Of a stretch of 64,000 nucleotides of DNA, positions 25,829 through 32,959 are shown in pieces; the stretch's first letter is position 1; each line of letters starts with the position of its first letter. Source of the DNA: CAVQBC01 sp963848415 (lineage in GTDB: Bacteria > Actinomycetota > Thermoleophilia > Solirubrobacterales > Solirubrobacteraceae); the NCBI GenBank assembly GCA_963848415.1, contig CAWKDN010000001.1, positions 1 through 64,000 on the forward strand, in the 5' to 3' direction. The translations under genes and the position numbers were made by a program. A model generated the notes under the pieces. That model searched no databases, was not told the DNA's origin, and was given only the letters and a program-made list of their open reading frames with translations.

Positions 25829-26701
25829 ATGCGGATCGGGGTCATCGGCGGCGGGCTCATGGGCTCGGGGATCGCGGAGGTCTGTGCCCGCTCGGGCGTG
25901 GACGTCACGGTCGTGGAGTCCAGCGAGGACCGGGTCGAGCGGACGCGCGCGGCGATCGCGACGTCGCTGGAGCGGGCGTCGCGCTCGGGCAAGCTCTCGG
26001 CGCAGGACGGCCAGGCCGCCGGCGAGCGGATTGCCTACAGCACCGCGATCGAGGACCTCGCCGGTGCCGACGCCGCGATCGAGGCGATCGTCGAGGACGA
26101 GGACGCCAAGCGCGAGCTCTTCCGCCGGCTCGACGCGGTCCTGCCCGAGGCGGAGTTCCTGGCCTCGAACACCTCCTCGGTGCCGATCATGAAGCTCGGG
26201 GCGGAGACCCACCAGCCCGAGCGGGTGATCGGGCTGCACTTCTTCAACCCCGTGCCCGTGCTGCCGCTCGTCGAGGTCGTGCGCTCGATCATGACCGCCG
26301 ACGAGACGCTCGCGCGCGTGCACCGCTTCGCCGAGGAGACGCTGGGCAAGACCACGATCGACTCCCAGGATCGCGCCGGTTTCGTCGTCAACGCGCTGCT
26401 GGTCCCCTACCTGCTCTCGGCGATCCGGATGTACGAGTCGGGCTTCGCCTCCAAGGAGGACATCGACGAGGGCATGGTCAAGGGCTGCGCGCACCCGATG
26501 GGCCCGCTGGCGCTCGCCGACCTGATCGGGCTCGACACGCTGCGCGCGGTCTCTGACTCGCTCTACGAGGAGTTCCGCGATCCTTCCTCGGTGGCCCCGG
26601 CGCTGCTGAACCGGATGGTCGAGGCGGGGCTGCTCGGGCGCAAGTCCGGGCGCGGCTTCTTCGACTACTCCCGCCGTGAGACGCAGGCCGCCCACGGCTG
26701 A
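25829..26701 (+). CDS. 3-hydroxybutyryl-CoA dehydrogenase
   Basis: 290-residue NAD(P)-dependent 3-hydroxyacyl-CoA dehydrogenase interconverting acetoacetyl-CoA and 3-hydroxybutyryl-CoA. Rossmann motif GVIGGGLMGSGIAEVCARSG at the N-terminus, ASNTSSVPIMKLG, the catalytic His in LHFFNPVPVLPLVEVV and C-terminal domain GCAHPMGPLALADLIGLDT. The closing LGRKSGRGFFDY is typical of the FadB2/Hbd group. Stand-alone gene; TAGCGT ends 7 bases before the ATG, so likely leaderless. Confidence 0.92.
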   Translation: MRIGVIGGGLMGSGIAEVCARSGVDVTVVESSEDRVERTRAAIATSLERASRSGKLSAQDGQAAGERIAYSTAIEDLAGADAAIEAIVEDEDAKRELFRRLDAVLPEAEFLASNTSSVPIMKLGAETHQPERVIGLHFFNPVPVLPLVEVVRSIMTADETLARVHRFAEETLGKTTIDSQDRAGFVVNALLVPYLLSAIRMYESGFASKEDIDEGMVKGCAHPMGPLALADLIGLDTLRAVSDSLYEEFRDPSSVAPALLNRMVEAGLLGRKSGRGFFDYSRRETQAAHG

Positions 26702-26704
26702 GCC

Positions 26705-27031
26705 TCAGCTCAGCTCGGAGCCGCAGCCGCCGCAGCGCCCGCCCACAACGCCGGTCCCGGCGCCGTAGCGCGGACGCAGCTCGCCGGCGCAGACCGGGCA
26801 GGCGACCGGCGCGTGCGCCGACAGGCCCTCCCAGACGCGGGTGACCAGCGCCTCGAGCGTCGGCCCGTCCGGCACCGCAGCCGCGGGCTGGGCGGCGGGC
26901 TCGCGAGCGGTCGTGCCTTCCGCCGGTGACACCCCGGGCGCAGACTCGGGCGAAGCGGGCCAGAGCCGCAGCTCGCCCGACTCGTCGCCGGCGCTGCGAC
27001 TCCGCGGTCGCGATGGCGTGAGGACCGTCAT
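26705..27031 (-). CDS. Zinc-ribbon protein coupled to lexA
   Basis: 108 residues: a disordered Ser/Pro/Ala-rich N-terminal half, a short helix (LEALVTRVWEGLSAHA) and a C-terminal four-cysteine zinc ribbon CPVCAGELRPRY...CGGCGSEL. The ATG at 27031 overlaps the lexA stop (ATGA), so it is co-translated with LexA and would be SOS-induced. No function known; the linkage suggests a DNA-damage role but this is inference. Confidence 0.65.
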   Translation of the reverse strand: MTVLTPSRPRSRSAGDESGELRLWPASPESAPGVSPAEGTTAREPAAQPAAAVPDGPTLEALVTRVWEGLSAHAPVACPVCAGELRPRYGAGTGVVGGRCGGCGSELS

Positions 27032-27654
27032 GCGACCTGCCGGAAGACGCCGACGACCCGGCCGAGCACCCGCACCTCGCGTGAGCGGATCGGCTCCATC
27101 GTCTCGTTCTCGGGCTGCAGGCGGACGTGGTCGTTCTCGCGGAAGAACCGCTTGACCGTGGCCTCCTCGCCGACCAGCGCGACGACGATCTCACCGTCGC
27201 TCGCCGTCTCCTGCGGCCGCACGACCACGAAGTCGCCCTCGAGGATGCCGGCGTTCTTCATCGACTCGCCGCGGACGCGCAGGACGTACTCGCCCTCCTC
27301 GCCGCCCGCCAGCGACGGGACCGGCACGTACTCCTCGATGTTCTCCTCGGCCAGGATCGGCTGGCCGGCCGCGACGTGGCCGACGAGCGGTAGCCCGGGC
27401 GACTTCACGACCGACTTCACCGCGTCGGCTGCGCGGTCGAGCAGCTCGATCGCGCGCGGCTTGGTGGGATCGCGCCGCAGCAGGCCGACCTTCTCGAGGT
27501 TGGCGAGATGCGCGTGCACGGTCGACGACGACGCGAGGCCGACGGCCTTGCCGATGTCGCGCACCGTCGGCGGATAGCCGTACTTGGCCGAGTAGCGCTT
27601 GATGAAGTCGAAGATCTCCTGCTGGCGCTTGGTGAGGTCCTTGCCGATGTCCAT
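27028..27654 (-). CDS. lexA: LexA SOS repressor
   Basis: 208-residue repressor. Winged-helix N-terminus: LTKRQQEIFDFIKRYSAKYG, YPPTVRDIGKAVGLASSSTV. The C-terminal S24 peptidase half has the Ala-Gly self-cleavage site in HVAAGQPILA (about residues 94-95), catalytic Ser131 in RGESMKNAG and Lys168 in EEATVKRFFREN. RecA-stimulated self-cleavage derepresses the SOS genes. ATG 27654 has GAGGAG 11 bases upstream and was preferred over an in-frame GTG at 27696, which lies in the SOS box. Autoregulated by that box. Confidence 0.95.
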   Translation of the reverse strand: MDIGKDLTKRQQEIFDFIKRYSAKYGYPPTVRDIGKAVGLASSSTVHAHLANLEKVGLLRRDPTKPRAIELLDRAADAVKSVVKSPGLPLVGHVAAGQPILAEENIEEYVPVPSLAGGEEGEYVLRVRGESMKNAGILEGDFVVVRPQETASDGEIVVALVGEEATVKRFFRENDHVRLQPENETMEPIRSREVRVLGRVVGVFRQVA

Positions 27655-27689
27655 CGGGCTGGTGACTCCTCGATCTCTGGGCGGGGGAG

Positions 27690-27703
27690 CGAACACGTGT
27701 TCG
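27690..27703. promoter_or_regulatory. LexA (SOS) box of lexA
   Basis: CGAACACGTGTTCG, perfect 14-bp palindrome 36 bases upstream of the lexA ATG, with TACCTT/TTATCG -10-like bases just before it on the minus strand. Confidence 0.92.
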
Positions 27704-27835
27704 ATAAGGTAGCGCCGTCGGTGGACGGAAGCAAGTCGCAGGCCGCGCCCTGCCGGCGCGCCGGCCGCCGCCGGCGCCGACGTCCGCGCGGCGGGCGGCG
27801 CGCGACCTCGTCGGGGCTATACTCGGCCGCTCGCT

Positions 27836-27920
27836 GCGCCGATGGCGGAATTGGTAGACGCGCCAGGTTGAGGGCCTGGTCCGGGATAACCGGGTGGAGG
27901 TTCGAGTCCTCTTCGGCGCA
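27836..27920 (+). tRNA. tRNA-Leu (anticodon GAG)
   Basis: 85-nt class II tRNA. Acceptor arm GCGCCGA pairs with TCGGCGC (discriminator A at 27920, CCA not encoded); D-arm TGGCGGAATTGGTAGACGC; anticodon stem-loop CCAGG-TTGAGGG-CCTGG with GAG; a long variable arm (TCCGGGATAACCGGG) as in leucine tRNAs; T-arm GGTTCGAGTCC. It reads CTC/CTT codons, CTC being among the commonest here. A TATACT hexamer at 27818-27823 is placed correctly as -10; no clear -35. Confidence 0.97.
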
Positions 27921-27938
27921 CTCCTCGCACTCCTCGAC

Positions 27939-28583
27939 ATGGCACCCGCGCTCGTCATCTTCGACTGCGACGGCGTGCTGGTCGACAGCGAGCGGCTCGG
28001 TGTCCGGGTGGAGGCCGAGGCGCTGGCGGCGCTGGGCTGGCCGTTGACCGAGGCCGAGGTCGTCGAGCGCTTCATGGGCCGCACGACCGCGGCGATGCGA
28101 GCCGCCATCGAGGCGCACCTCGGCCGCCCGCTCGACGACGCATGGGCAACCGAGCTCGACCGCCGCTACGAGGCGGTCTTCCGGGAGGAGCTCGAGGCCG
28201 TCGACGGCGTCGTCGAGGCGCTCGACCGGCTCGACGTCCCCACCTGCGTAGCGTCGAGCGCGGAGCACGCGAAGCTCCGCCTCACGCTCGGGCTCACCGG
28301 CCTGCTCGACCGCTTCGAGGGGCGCATCTTCAGTGCCGAGGACGTCGAGCACGGCAAGCCCGCGCCCGACCTCTTCCTGCACGCGGCGAGCAGCATGGGC
28401 GCCGCGCCGGACCGCTGCCTGGTGATCGAGGACAGCGTCCCGGGCGTCACCGCCGCCCGCGCCGCCGGCATGCGCGTGCTCGGCTACGCCGGCGGCCTGA
28501 CCGCGGAGCCGGCCCTACGGGCGGCCGGGGCGACGTCCTTCGAGGAGATGCGGCACCTGCCCGAGCTGATCGCCGCCGCCTGA
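27939..28583 (+). CDS. HAD-superfamily phosphatase, beta-phosphoglucomutase-like
   Basis: 214-residue HAD hydrolase. Motif I is FDCDGVLVDSE (nucleophile Asp9, acid Asp11); motif II Ser in CVASSAEHAKL; motif III Lys in EHGKPAPDLFL; motif IV VIEDSVPGV. The cap between motifs I and II is the four-helix C1 type found in phosphoglycolate/sugar-phosphate phosphatases and beta-phosphoglucomutases. Substrate unknown. The ATG is only 18 bases after the tRNA-Leu 3' end with no separate promoter visible, so it may be read from the tRNA promoter. Confidence 0.88.
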   Translation: MAPALVIFDCDGVLVDSERLGVRVEAEALAALGWPLTEAEVVERFMGRTTAAMRAAIEAHLGRPLDDAWATELDRRYEAVFREELEAVDGVVEALDRLDVPTCVASSAEHAKLRLTLGLTGLLDRFEGRIFSAEDVEHGKPAPDLFLHAASSMGAAPDRCLVIEDSVPGVTAARAAGMRVLGYAGGLTAEPALRAAGATSFEEMRHLPELIAAA

Positions 28584-28621
28584 AGGGAAAGGCCGGTCGT
28601 CACGCTTGGCTCCCGTCGCGG

Positions 28622-29278
28622 TCACCTCGAGGCCTCCCACCCCTCCCCCCGCCGCACCCGCTCGAACCCGAGCCACACGACGTTGATCGCGGTCGCCACG
28701 ACCTGCTCGCGCGCGACGTGCGGGTGCTCGCCCCACCACACGGCGAGGCCGGTCAGCCCCGAGCGGATGAGCTCGACGGCCATCTCGAGCGCCTCGGCGT
28801 CAGGCGCTCCGCCCAGGTGCTCGGCGCCCGGCTCGCGCGCGAGGATCTCCGTCAGCGCGGCGCGCCCGCGGGCGTTGACCGCGCGCAACGCCGCCTGCAC
28901 CTCCGGGTCGCCCGACGTGTCGCGGAACAGCATCCGCCACGCGAAGGGATGCGCCTCGACGTAGCGCGCCCAGGCGTCGATCGACGCGGGGATGCGCTCC
29001 TCGGCCGGAGCGTCGCGGTGCAACTGCGAGCGCCACAACGAGAGCAACTCGTCCGTGTGGCGCTCGAGCAGCCGGCGGTGCAGCTCGAGCTTGGAGGAGA
29101 AGTGGTCGTAGACGACAGGGACCGAGACGCCGGAGCGGCGGGCGATCGCGTCCATCGAAGCGCCGCCGTAGCCGCGTTCGGCGAACACCTCGGTCGCGGC
29201 GCGCTCGATGACCTCGCGGCGCTCCGGCGCGGACAGGCGGCGCCGCCGGCCGTCGGGTGTGGATAACGGGCTTGACAA
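28622..29278 (-). CDS. TetR-family repressor divergent from the cupin gene
   Basis: 218-residue regulator. HTH: EVIERAATEVFAERGYGGAS, MDAIARRSGVSVPVVYDHFS. The ligand domain contains several Trp (WRMLFRDTSG, GLTGLAVWWGEH) and is of unknown specificity. The only usable start upstream of the HTH is TTG 29278, which lies at the edge of the first operator, so the gene is probably leaderless and autoregulated. It faces a cupin gene across two matching operator palindromes, the classic local-repressor layout. Confidence 0.85.
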   Translation of the reverse strand: MSSPLSTPDGRRRRLSAPERREVIERAATEVFAERGYGGASMDAIARRSGVSVPVVYDHFSSKLELHRRLLERHTDELLSLWRSQLHRDAPAEERIPASIDAWARYVEAHPFAWRMLFRDTSGDPEVQAALRAVNARGRAALTEILAREPGAEHLGGAPDAEALEMAVELIRSGLTGLAVWWGEHPHVAREQVVATAINVVWLGFERVRRGEGWEASR

Positions 29279-29316
29279 CCTAACGATCCCTAGGTATCAC
29301 CTAACGGGCATTAGGT
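29272..29316 (+). promoter_or_regulatory. Cupin-gene promoter with twin TetR operators
   Basis: A canonical sigma-70 promoter: TTGACA (29272-29277), 17-bp spacer, TATCAC (29295-29300). Two 18-bp palindromes overlap it: ACCTAACGATCCCTAGGT (29278-29295) fills the spacer and ACCTAACGGGCATTAGGT (29299-29316) covers the -10 and start region. They share ACCTAACGnnCnyTAGGT and are 21 bp apart, two helical turns. Binding would block both genes. Confidence 0.82.
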
Positions 29317-29339
29317 TACGACCTCAAGGAGTCGCCACG

Positions 29340-29900
29340 ATGTCCACGCCGCCCATCATCGAGGACCCCGTCCTGCGCCAGCGCTACCGCTTCGCCCGCA
29401 CCACCGACGCCGACGGCGCGGAGCTGATCGACATGGAGCTGTGGGTCGACCCGGGCGGCGGGGTCACGCCGCACCTGCACCCGGTGATGGAGGAGCGCTT
29501 CCAGCTGCTCTCGGGCCCGGCCGAGATCCTCTCGGGCCGCACGTGGCTGCGCCCTGCGCCGGGTGAGTGGGCGGTCATCCCGCCGGGCACGCGCCACGCC
29601 TTCCGCAACCGCGGTGACGAGACGGCCCACCTGCGCTGCGAGGTCCGCCCGCCGGCGACGCTGCAGGCGTTCCTCGAGGACGTCGCCGCGCTCTCGCGGG
29701 CGGGCAACGTGATGCGGCCGGGCTTGCCGAAGAACTTCGCGGGCGTGCTGCAGGCCTCCGTGCTCATGAAGCACTACCGCCACGACACGGTGCTGCTGAC
29801 GCCACCGCCGCTCGTGCAGAAGCTGCTGCTCGACCCGCTCGAGCCGATCGCGCGCCGGCGCGGCTACCGGCCGGGACGGCTCACCCCCGCCGCGGTCTGA
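29340..29900 (+). CDS. Cupin-domain protein under TetR control
   Basis: 186-residue protein. The cupin core spans about residues 30-110: metal-ligand histidines in TPHLHPVMEERFQLLSG (motif 1) and PPGTRHAFRNRGDE (motif 2). A C-terminal helical extension of about 70 residues includes NVMRPGLPKNFAGVLQASVL. Cupins of this form are mostly uncharacterised oxygenases or isomerases. ATG 29340 follows AAGGAG and is preferred over upstream codons that lie within the operator. Ligand and reaction unknown. Confidence 0.85.
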   Translation: MSTPPIIEDPVLRQRYRFARTTDADGAELIDMELWVDPGGGVTPHLHPVMEERFQLLSGPAEILSGRTWLRPAPGEWAVIPPGTRHAFRNRGDETAHLRCEVRPPATLQAFLEDVAALSRAGNVMRPGLPKNFAGVLQASVLMKHYRHDTVLLTPPPLVQKLLLDPLEPIARRRGYRPGRLTPAAV

Positions 29901-29922
29901 CGCGACGGGGGCGGCAACCGGC

Positions 29923-30327
29923 TCAGCAGTCGATCGGCGTCGGGTCCGGCGTGTTGACGTCGGGATCGGTCGGTGTGCGCTTCAGGCTAGAGCGGTTGCG
30001 GAACACCGCGTCGGGCACCCAGATGCGCTTGGTGGCCGGCGTCGCCCCGAGGCCGTCGTAGTGGCGCAGCTCCTCCTGCGCGGCGGCGCCGAGGTTGCGC
30101 TGGGTGACGGCGTCCCCGCCCAGGCTCCGCCGGAAGGCGACCGTGTTGACGATCGTCGCGAGCACCTCGGCGGTCGCCGCGACGTTGAGGATGTTCTCCG
30201 GCGTGTTGTTCGGGCTGCTGGCGCCGCGCCCGTGGGCGAGAGCCGAGCCAGGCAGCGCGCCGACGAGCCCCATGCCGCCGAGCGCGGCCGCGGCGGACGC
30301 CGCCCCTAGCGCAGGCCCTTGTGACAT
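29923..30327 (-). CDS. Exported ferritin-like-domain protein, apparently shortened
   Basis: 134 residues with a signal-like N-terminus (AAAALGGMGLVGALPGSALA). The middle part, ENILNVAATAEVLATIVNTV and AAAQEELRHYDGLGATPATK, matches the first helix pair of secreted ferritin-like proteins, including the EE.RH iron-ligand helix, but the sequence then ends in a Pro/Asp-rich tail where the other two helices should be. It is therefore either a half-size variant or a truncated remnant. TATCAA lies 7 bases upstream of the ATG. Confidence 0.6.
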   Translation of the reverse strand: MSQGPALGAASAAAALGGMGLVGALPGSALAHGRGASSPNNTPENILNVAATAEVLATIVNTVAFRRSLGGDAVTQRNLGAAAQEELRHYDGLGATPATKRIWVPDAVFRNRSSLKRTPTDPDVNTPDPTPIDC

Positions 30328-30447
30328 AGATCACTTGATAGCGCCGGTCCGCTGAGCCCGTGAGGGCGGCGTTGGCCTCGGCCTTGGCCGGGCGCTACTG
30401 GCTCCCATCAGCGATCGTCGTGGCGAGCGACCGCCGCGACCGCCAGG

Positions 30448-31368
30448 ATGGGAGCCGTGGCCACCGCGACCACCGCCCCGCCTCCCGCCGGCCCCCAGGC
30501 CGGCGCCTTCTCCGGCGCCGACTGGGCGCTGGTCGCGCTGGTCGCCTGCGTGTGGGGCTCGTCGTTCTTCCTGGTCGAGATCGGCCTCGAGCGATTGGCG
30601 CCGACCGTGGTCGCCTTCCTGCGCGTCTTCTTCGGAGCGCTCGCGCTCGCCGCGTTCCCCGCGGCCCGCCGCGCCGTGCCGCGCGAGGCGTGGCGCCCGA
30701 TCGCGCTGCTCGGACTCGTCTGGATGGCCGTCCCGCTGACCCTCTTCCCGATCGCCCAGCAGTGGATCGACTCCTCGCTGGCCGGGATGATCAACGCCGC
30801 AGCGCCCCTGTTCACCGCGGCCATCGCCGCCGGGATGGCGCGCCGGCTGCCGGGCGGCTGGGTCGCCGCGGGCCTGGCGATCGGCTTCGCCGGCGTGGTG
30901 ATCCTGACCCTGCCGTCGTTCGGCGAGGAGGAGAGCAGCGCCCTCGGGGTCATGCTGGTGGTGGTCGCGGCACTGCTCTACGGCGTCGCGTTCAACCTGG
31001 CCGCGCCGCTGCAGCGCCGCTACGGCGCCACGCCCGTGATCTGGCGGGCCGAGCTCGTGTCGGTCGTCGCGCTGGCGCCGTTCGCCGCCGCCGGCGTGCC
31101 GTCCTCGTCGTTCGGCTGGGACACGCTCGCCGCGATGCTCGCCCTCGGCGCGCTCGGGACGGGCGTCGCCTACGTCGCGTTCACGACGCTGGTGGGCCGG
31201 GTGGGCCCCACGCGCGGCTCCGTGACCATCTACCTCATCCCGGTCGTCGCGATCGCGCTCGGCGTCACCTTCCTGGACGAGACGATCGCCGCCCTCGCCC
31301 TCGTGGGCGTCGCCCTGATCCTGCTCGGCGCCTACCTGACGGGCGGGCGGACTACTTCGCGGACTTGA
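30448..31368 (+). CDS. EamA/DMT-family exporter
   Basis: 306-residue membrane protein with ten predicted helices in two EamA repeats: VALVACVWGSSFFLVEIGLE and FLRVFFGALALAAFP in the first, LVVVAALLYGVAFNLAAPLQ to GVALILLGAYLTGG in the second. Drug/metabolite transporters of this type export amino acids or other small metabolites. The substrate cannot be inferred. ATG 30448 was chosen; the 3' end overlaps the convergent FKBP gene by 17 bases. Confidence 0.88.
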   Translation: MGAVATATTAPPPAGPQAGAFSGADWALVALVACVWGSSFFLVEIGLERLAPTVVAFLRVFFGALALAAFPAARRAVPREAWRPIALLGLVWMAVPLTLFPIAQQWIDSSLAGMINAAAPLFTAAIAAGMARRLPGGWVAAGLAIGFAGVVILTLPSFGEEESSALGVMLVVVAALLYGVAFNLAAPLQRRYGATPVIWRAELVSVVALAPFAAAGVPSSSFGWDTLAAMLALGALGTGVAYVAFTTLVGRVGPTRGSVTIYLIPVVAIALGVTFLDETIAALALVGVALILLGAYLTGGRTTSRT

Positions 31369-31888
31369 GGTCGATCACGAACACGAGCGTCTCGTTCGGC
31401 CCGATCGACGGCGGCTGGCCCTGCGCGCCGTAGCCCTTGTCCGGCGGGACCACCAGCACGCGCCGCCCGCCGACGCGCATCCCCGCCACGCCCTCGTCCC
31501 AGCCCGGGATCACGTTGCCGGCGCCGAGCTCGAGGTCGAACGGCTTGGCGCCGCTGTCCCACGACGCGTCGAACTGCTCGGCGGTGCTCCAGGCGAGCCC
31601 GACGTACTGCACGGAGAGCTGGTCGCCCTTGCGCGCCGCTCGGCCCTTGCCGACCACCAGGTCGGCCTGCTCGAGCTCGGCGGGCGGGAGCCGGTCGGGG
31701 ATCTTGACCGCCGGCTTGGCGGTGAGGTCGTCCGCGCCCTGTACCCGCACGTCGTCGACGCCGCCCTGGGGCAGCGAGGCGGGAGCCTCGTCCGATCCGC
31801 CGCCGGACTCCTCGTCGTCGGACCCGCAGGCCACCCCGCCGAGGGCGAGCGCGAAGAGCAGGACGAAGAGCGCGAAGAGGCGAGGCAT
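31352..31888 (-). CDS. FKBP-type peptidyl-prolyl isomerase lipoprotein
   Basis: 178 residues. The N-terminus LFALFVLLFALALGGVACGS is a lipoprotein signal with Cys as the probable lipid anchor (the -3 position is Gly, slightly off consensus), followed by an acidic Ser/Gly linker. The FKBP domain has KGDQLSVQYVGLAWSTAEQF, DASWDSGAKPFDLELG, VIPGWDEGVAGMRVGGRRVL and PPDKGYGAQGQ. It should speed proline isomerisation in exported proteins at the outer face of the membrane. TAGTCT ends 7 bases before the ATG, suggesting leaderless translation. Confidence 0.9.
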   Translation of the reverse strand: MPRLFALFVLLFALALGGVACGSDDEESGGGSDEAPASLPQGGVDDVRVQGADDLTAKPAVKIPDRLPPAELEQADLVVGKGRAARKGDQLSVQYVGLAWSTAEQFDASWDSGAKPFDLELGAGNVIPGWDEGVAGMRVGGRRVLVVPPDKGYGAQGQPPSIGPNETLVFVIDLKSAK

Positions 31889-31917
31889 GCCGCGCAGACT
31901 ATGCGCTGCCGCGGCTG

Positions 31918-32874
31918 TCAGCCGCCGGCGGGCGGCGTTGCAGCGCCGGCGCGACGCCACGCCCGCGTGTCCGGGAGCGGCGTGAGCACGCCGTCGAGCT
32001 GGTCGCGCAGCGACTCGAAGCGCGGCGGCAGCGACAGACCCTCGCCGAGCCGGTCGGCCGGCTCGTCGACCGCGAAGCCCGGCCCGATCGTCGCCAGCTC
32101 GAAGAGCACGCCGCTGGGCTCGCGGAAGTACACCGAGCGGAAGTAGAAGCGATCTATGACCGGCGTCGGCTGGAGGCCCGCGCCGGTCACCCGCTCCTGC
32201 CAGGCCTCGATCTCCTCCGGCGGCGAGGCCCACGCGACGTGGTGCACAGTGCCCGCGCCGCTGCGCCCGCGCCCGCGCTCGGCGCGGTCGTAGCGGATCT
32301 GGCCGCCGCGGCGCTCGCCGCGCGCCTCCCAGGCGTCCGCGCCGGCCGCCTCGAAGCCCAGGACCTCCTCCAGCGCCGGCGCGCTGGCCGCCGGGTCGCG
32401 CGCGTAGGCGCGCACGTGATCGAAGCCCTGCAGCGCGTACTCGTCCGGGATGTCCGCCGCCCGCGCGCTCAGCGGCGCGTCGGCGACCGCCACGACCGCC
32501 AGCTCGTGCTCGAGCCCCTCGGGATCGGCGAAGCGCACGACACCGGCGTCATCGCCGGAGGCGAGCGAGACGCGCTCGCCGGCCAAACGCTCGCGCCAGA
32601 AGTCCAGCGCCGCCTCCGAACCGACCCGCCAGACGATCCGGTGGACCATGCCCGCTCCCGCCGACCCGACCGAGGCGCCGGGATACTCGAAGAAGGTGAG
32701 GTCTGAGCCGGCGCTGCCGTCCTCGTCGGCGTAGAAGAGGTGGTAGACCGTCGGATCGTCCTGGTTGACGGTCTTCTTGACCAGCCGTAGGCCGAGCACG
32801 CGCGCGTAGAAGTCGACGTTGCGCGGCGCGTCGCCCGTTATGGCCGTGATGTGGTGGATGCCCTCGAGCCGCAT
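31918..32874 (-). CDS. VOC-family ring-cleaving dioxygenase, MhqO type
   Basis: About 318-residue protein with two pairs of vicinal-oxygen-chelate modules. Metal-ligand candidates: the His pair in GIHHITAITGDAPRNVDFYA, the His of GTVHHVAWASPPEE and the Glu in GVLFELATIGPGFAVDEP. MhqO-like enzymes open hydroquinone-type rings or detoxify quinones. ATG 32874 was preferred to a GTG at 32883 because TACGGT ends exactly 7 bases before it, the spacing seen at other leaderless starts here. Downstream of gnd on the same strand but separated by a repeat element. Confidence 0.85.
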   Translation of the reverse strand: MRLEGIHHITAITGDAPRNVDFYARVLGLRLVKKTVNQDDPTVYHLFYADEDGSAGSDLTFFEYPGASVGSAGAGMVHRIVWRVGSEAALDFWRERLAGERVSLASGDDAGVVRFADPEGLEHELAVVAVADAPLSARAADIPDEYALQGFDHVRAYARDPAASAPALEEVLGFEAAGADAWEARGERRGGQIRYDRAERGRGRSGAGTVHHVAWASPPEEIEAWQERVTGAGLQPTPVIDRFYFRSVYFREPSGVLFELATIGPGFAVDEPADRLGEGLSLPPRFESLRDQLDGVLTPLPDTRAWRRAGAATPPAGG

Positions 32875-32896
32875 GGCCTCCACCGTACCGCTCCCT

Positions 32897-32959
32897 GGAT
32901 GAGTGATTCCACGACCCCAAGACCGTCTGGTGGTCTCGCGGCCGCCGAATCAATCATCT
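32897..32959. repeat. 63-bp palindromic element related to the glnA-upstream repeat
   Basis: Ends GATGAGTGATTC (32898-32909) and GAATCAATCATC (32947-32958) are inverted copies. Read inward, 38 bases align with the right end of the 14496-14726 element with about 30 identities, including CGACCCCA and CGTCTGG. The stop codon of gnd (TAG) is supplied by the end of this element. Likely a short member of a dispersed family. Confidence 0.65.
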
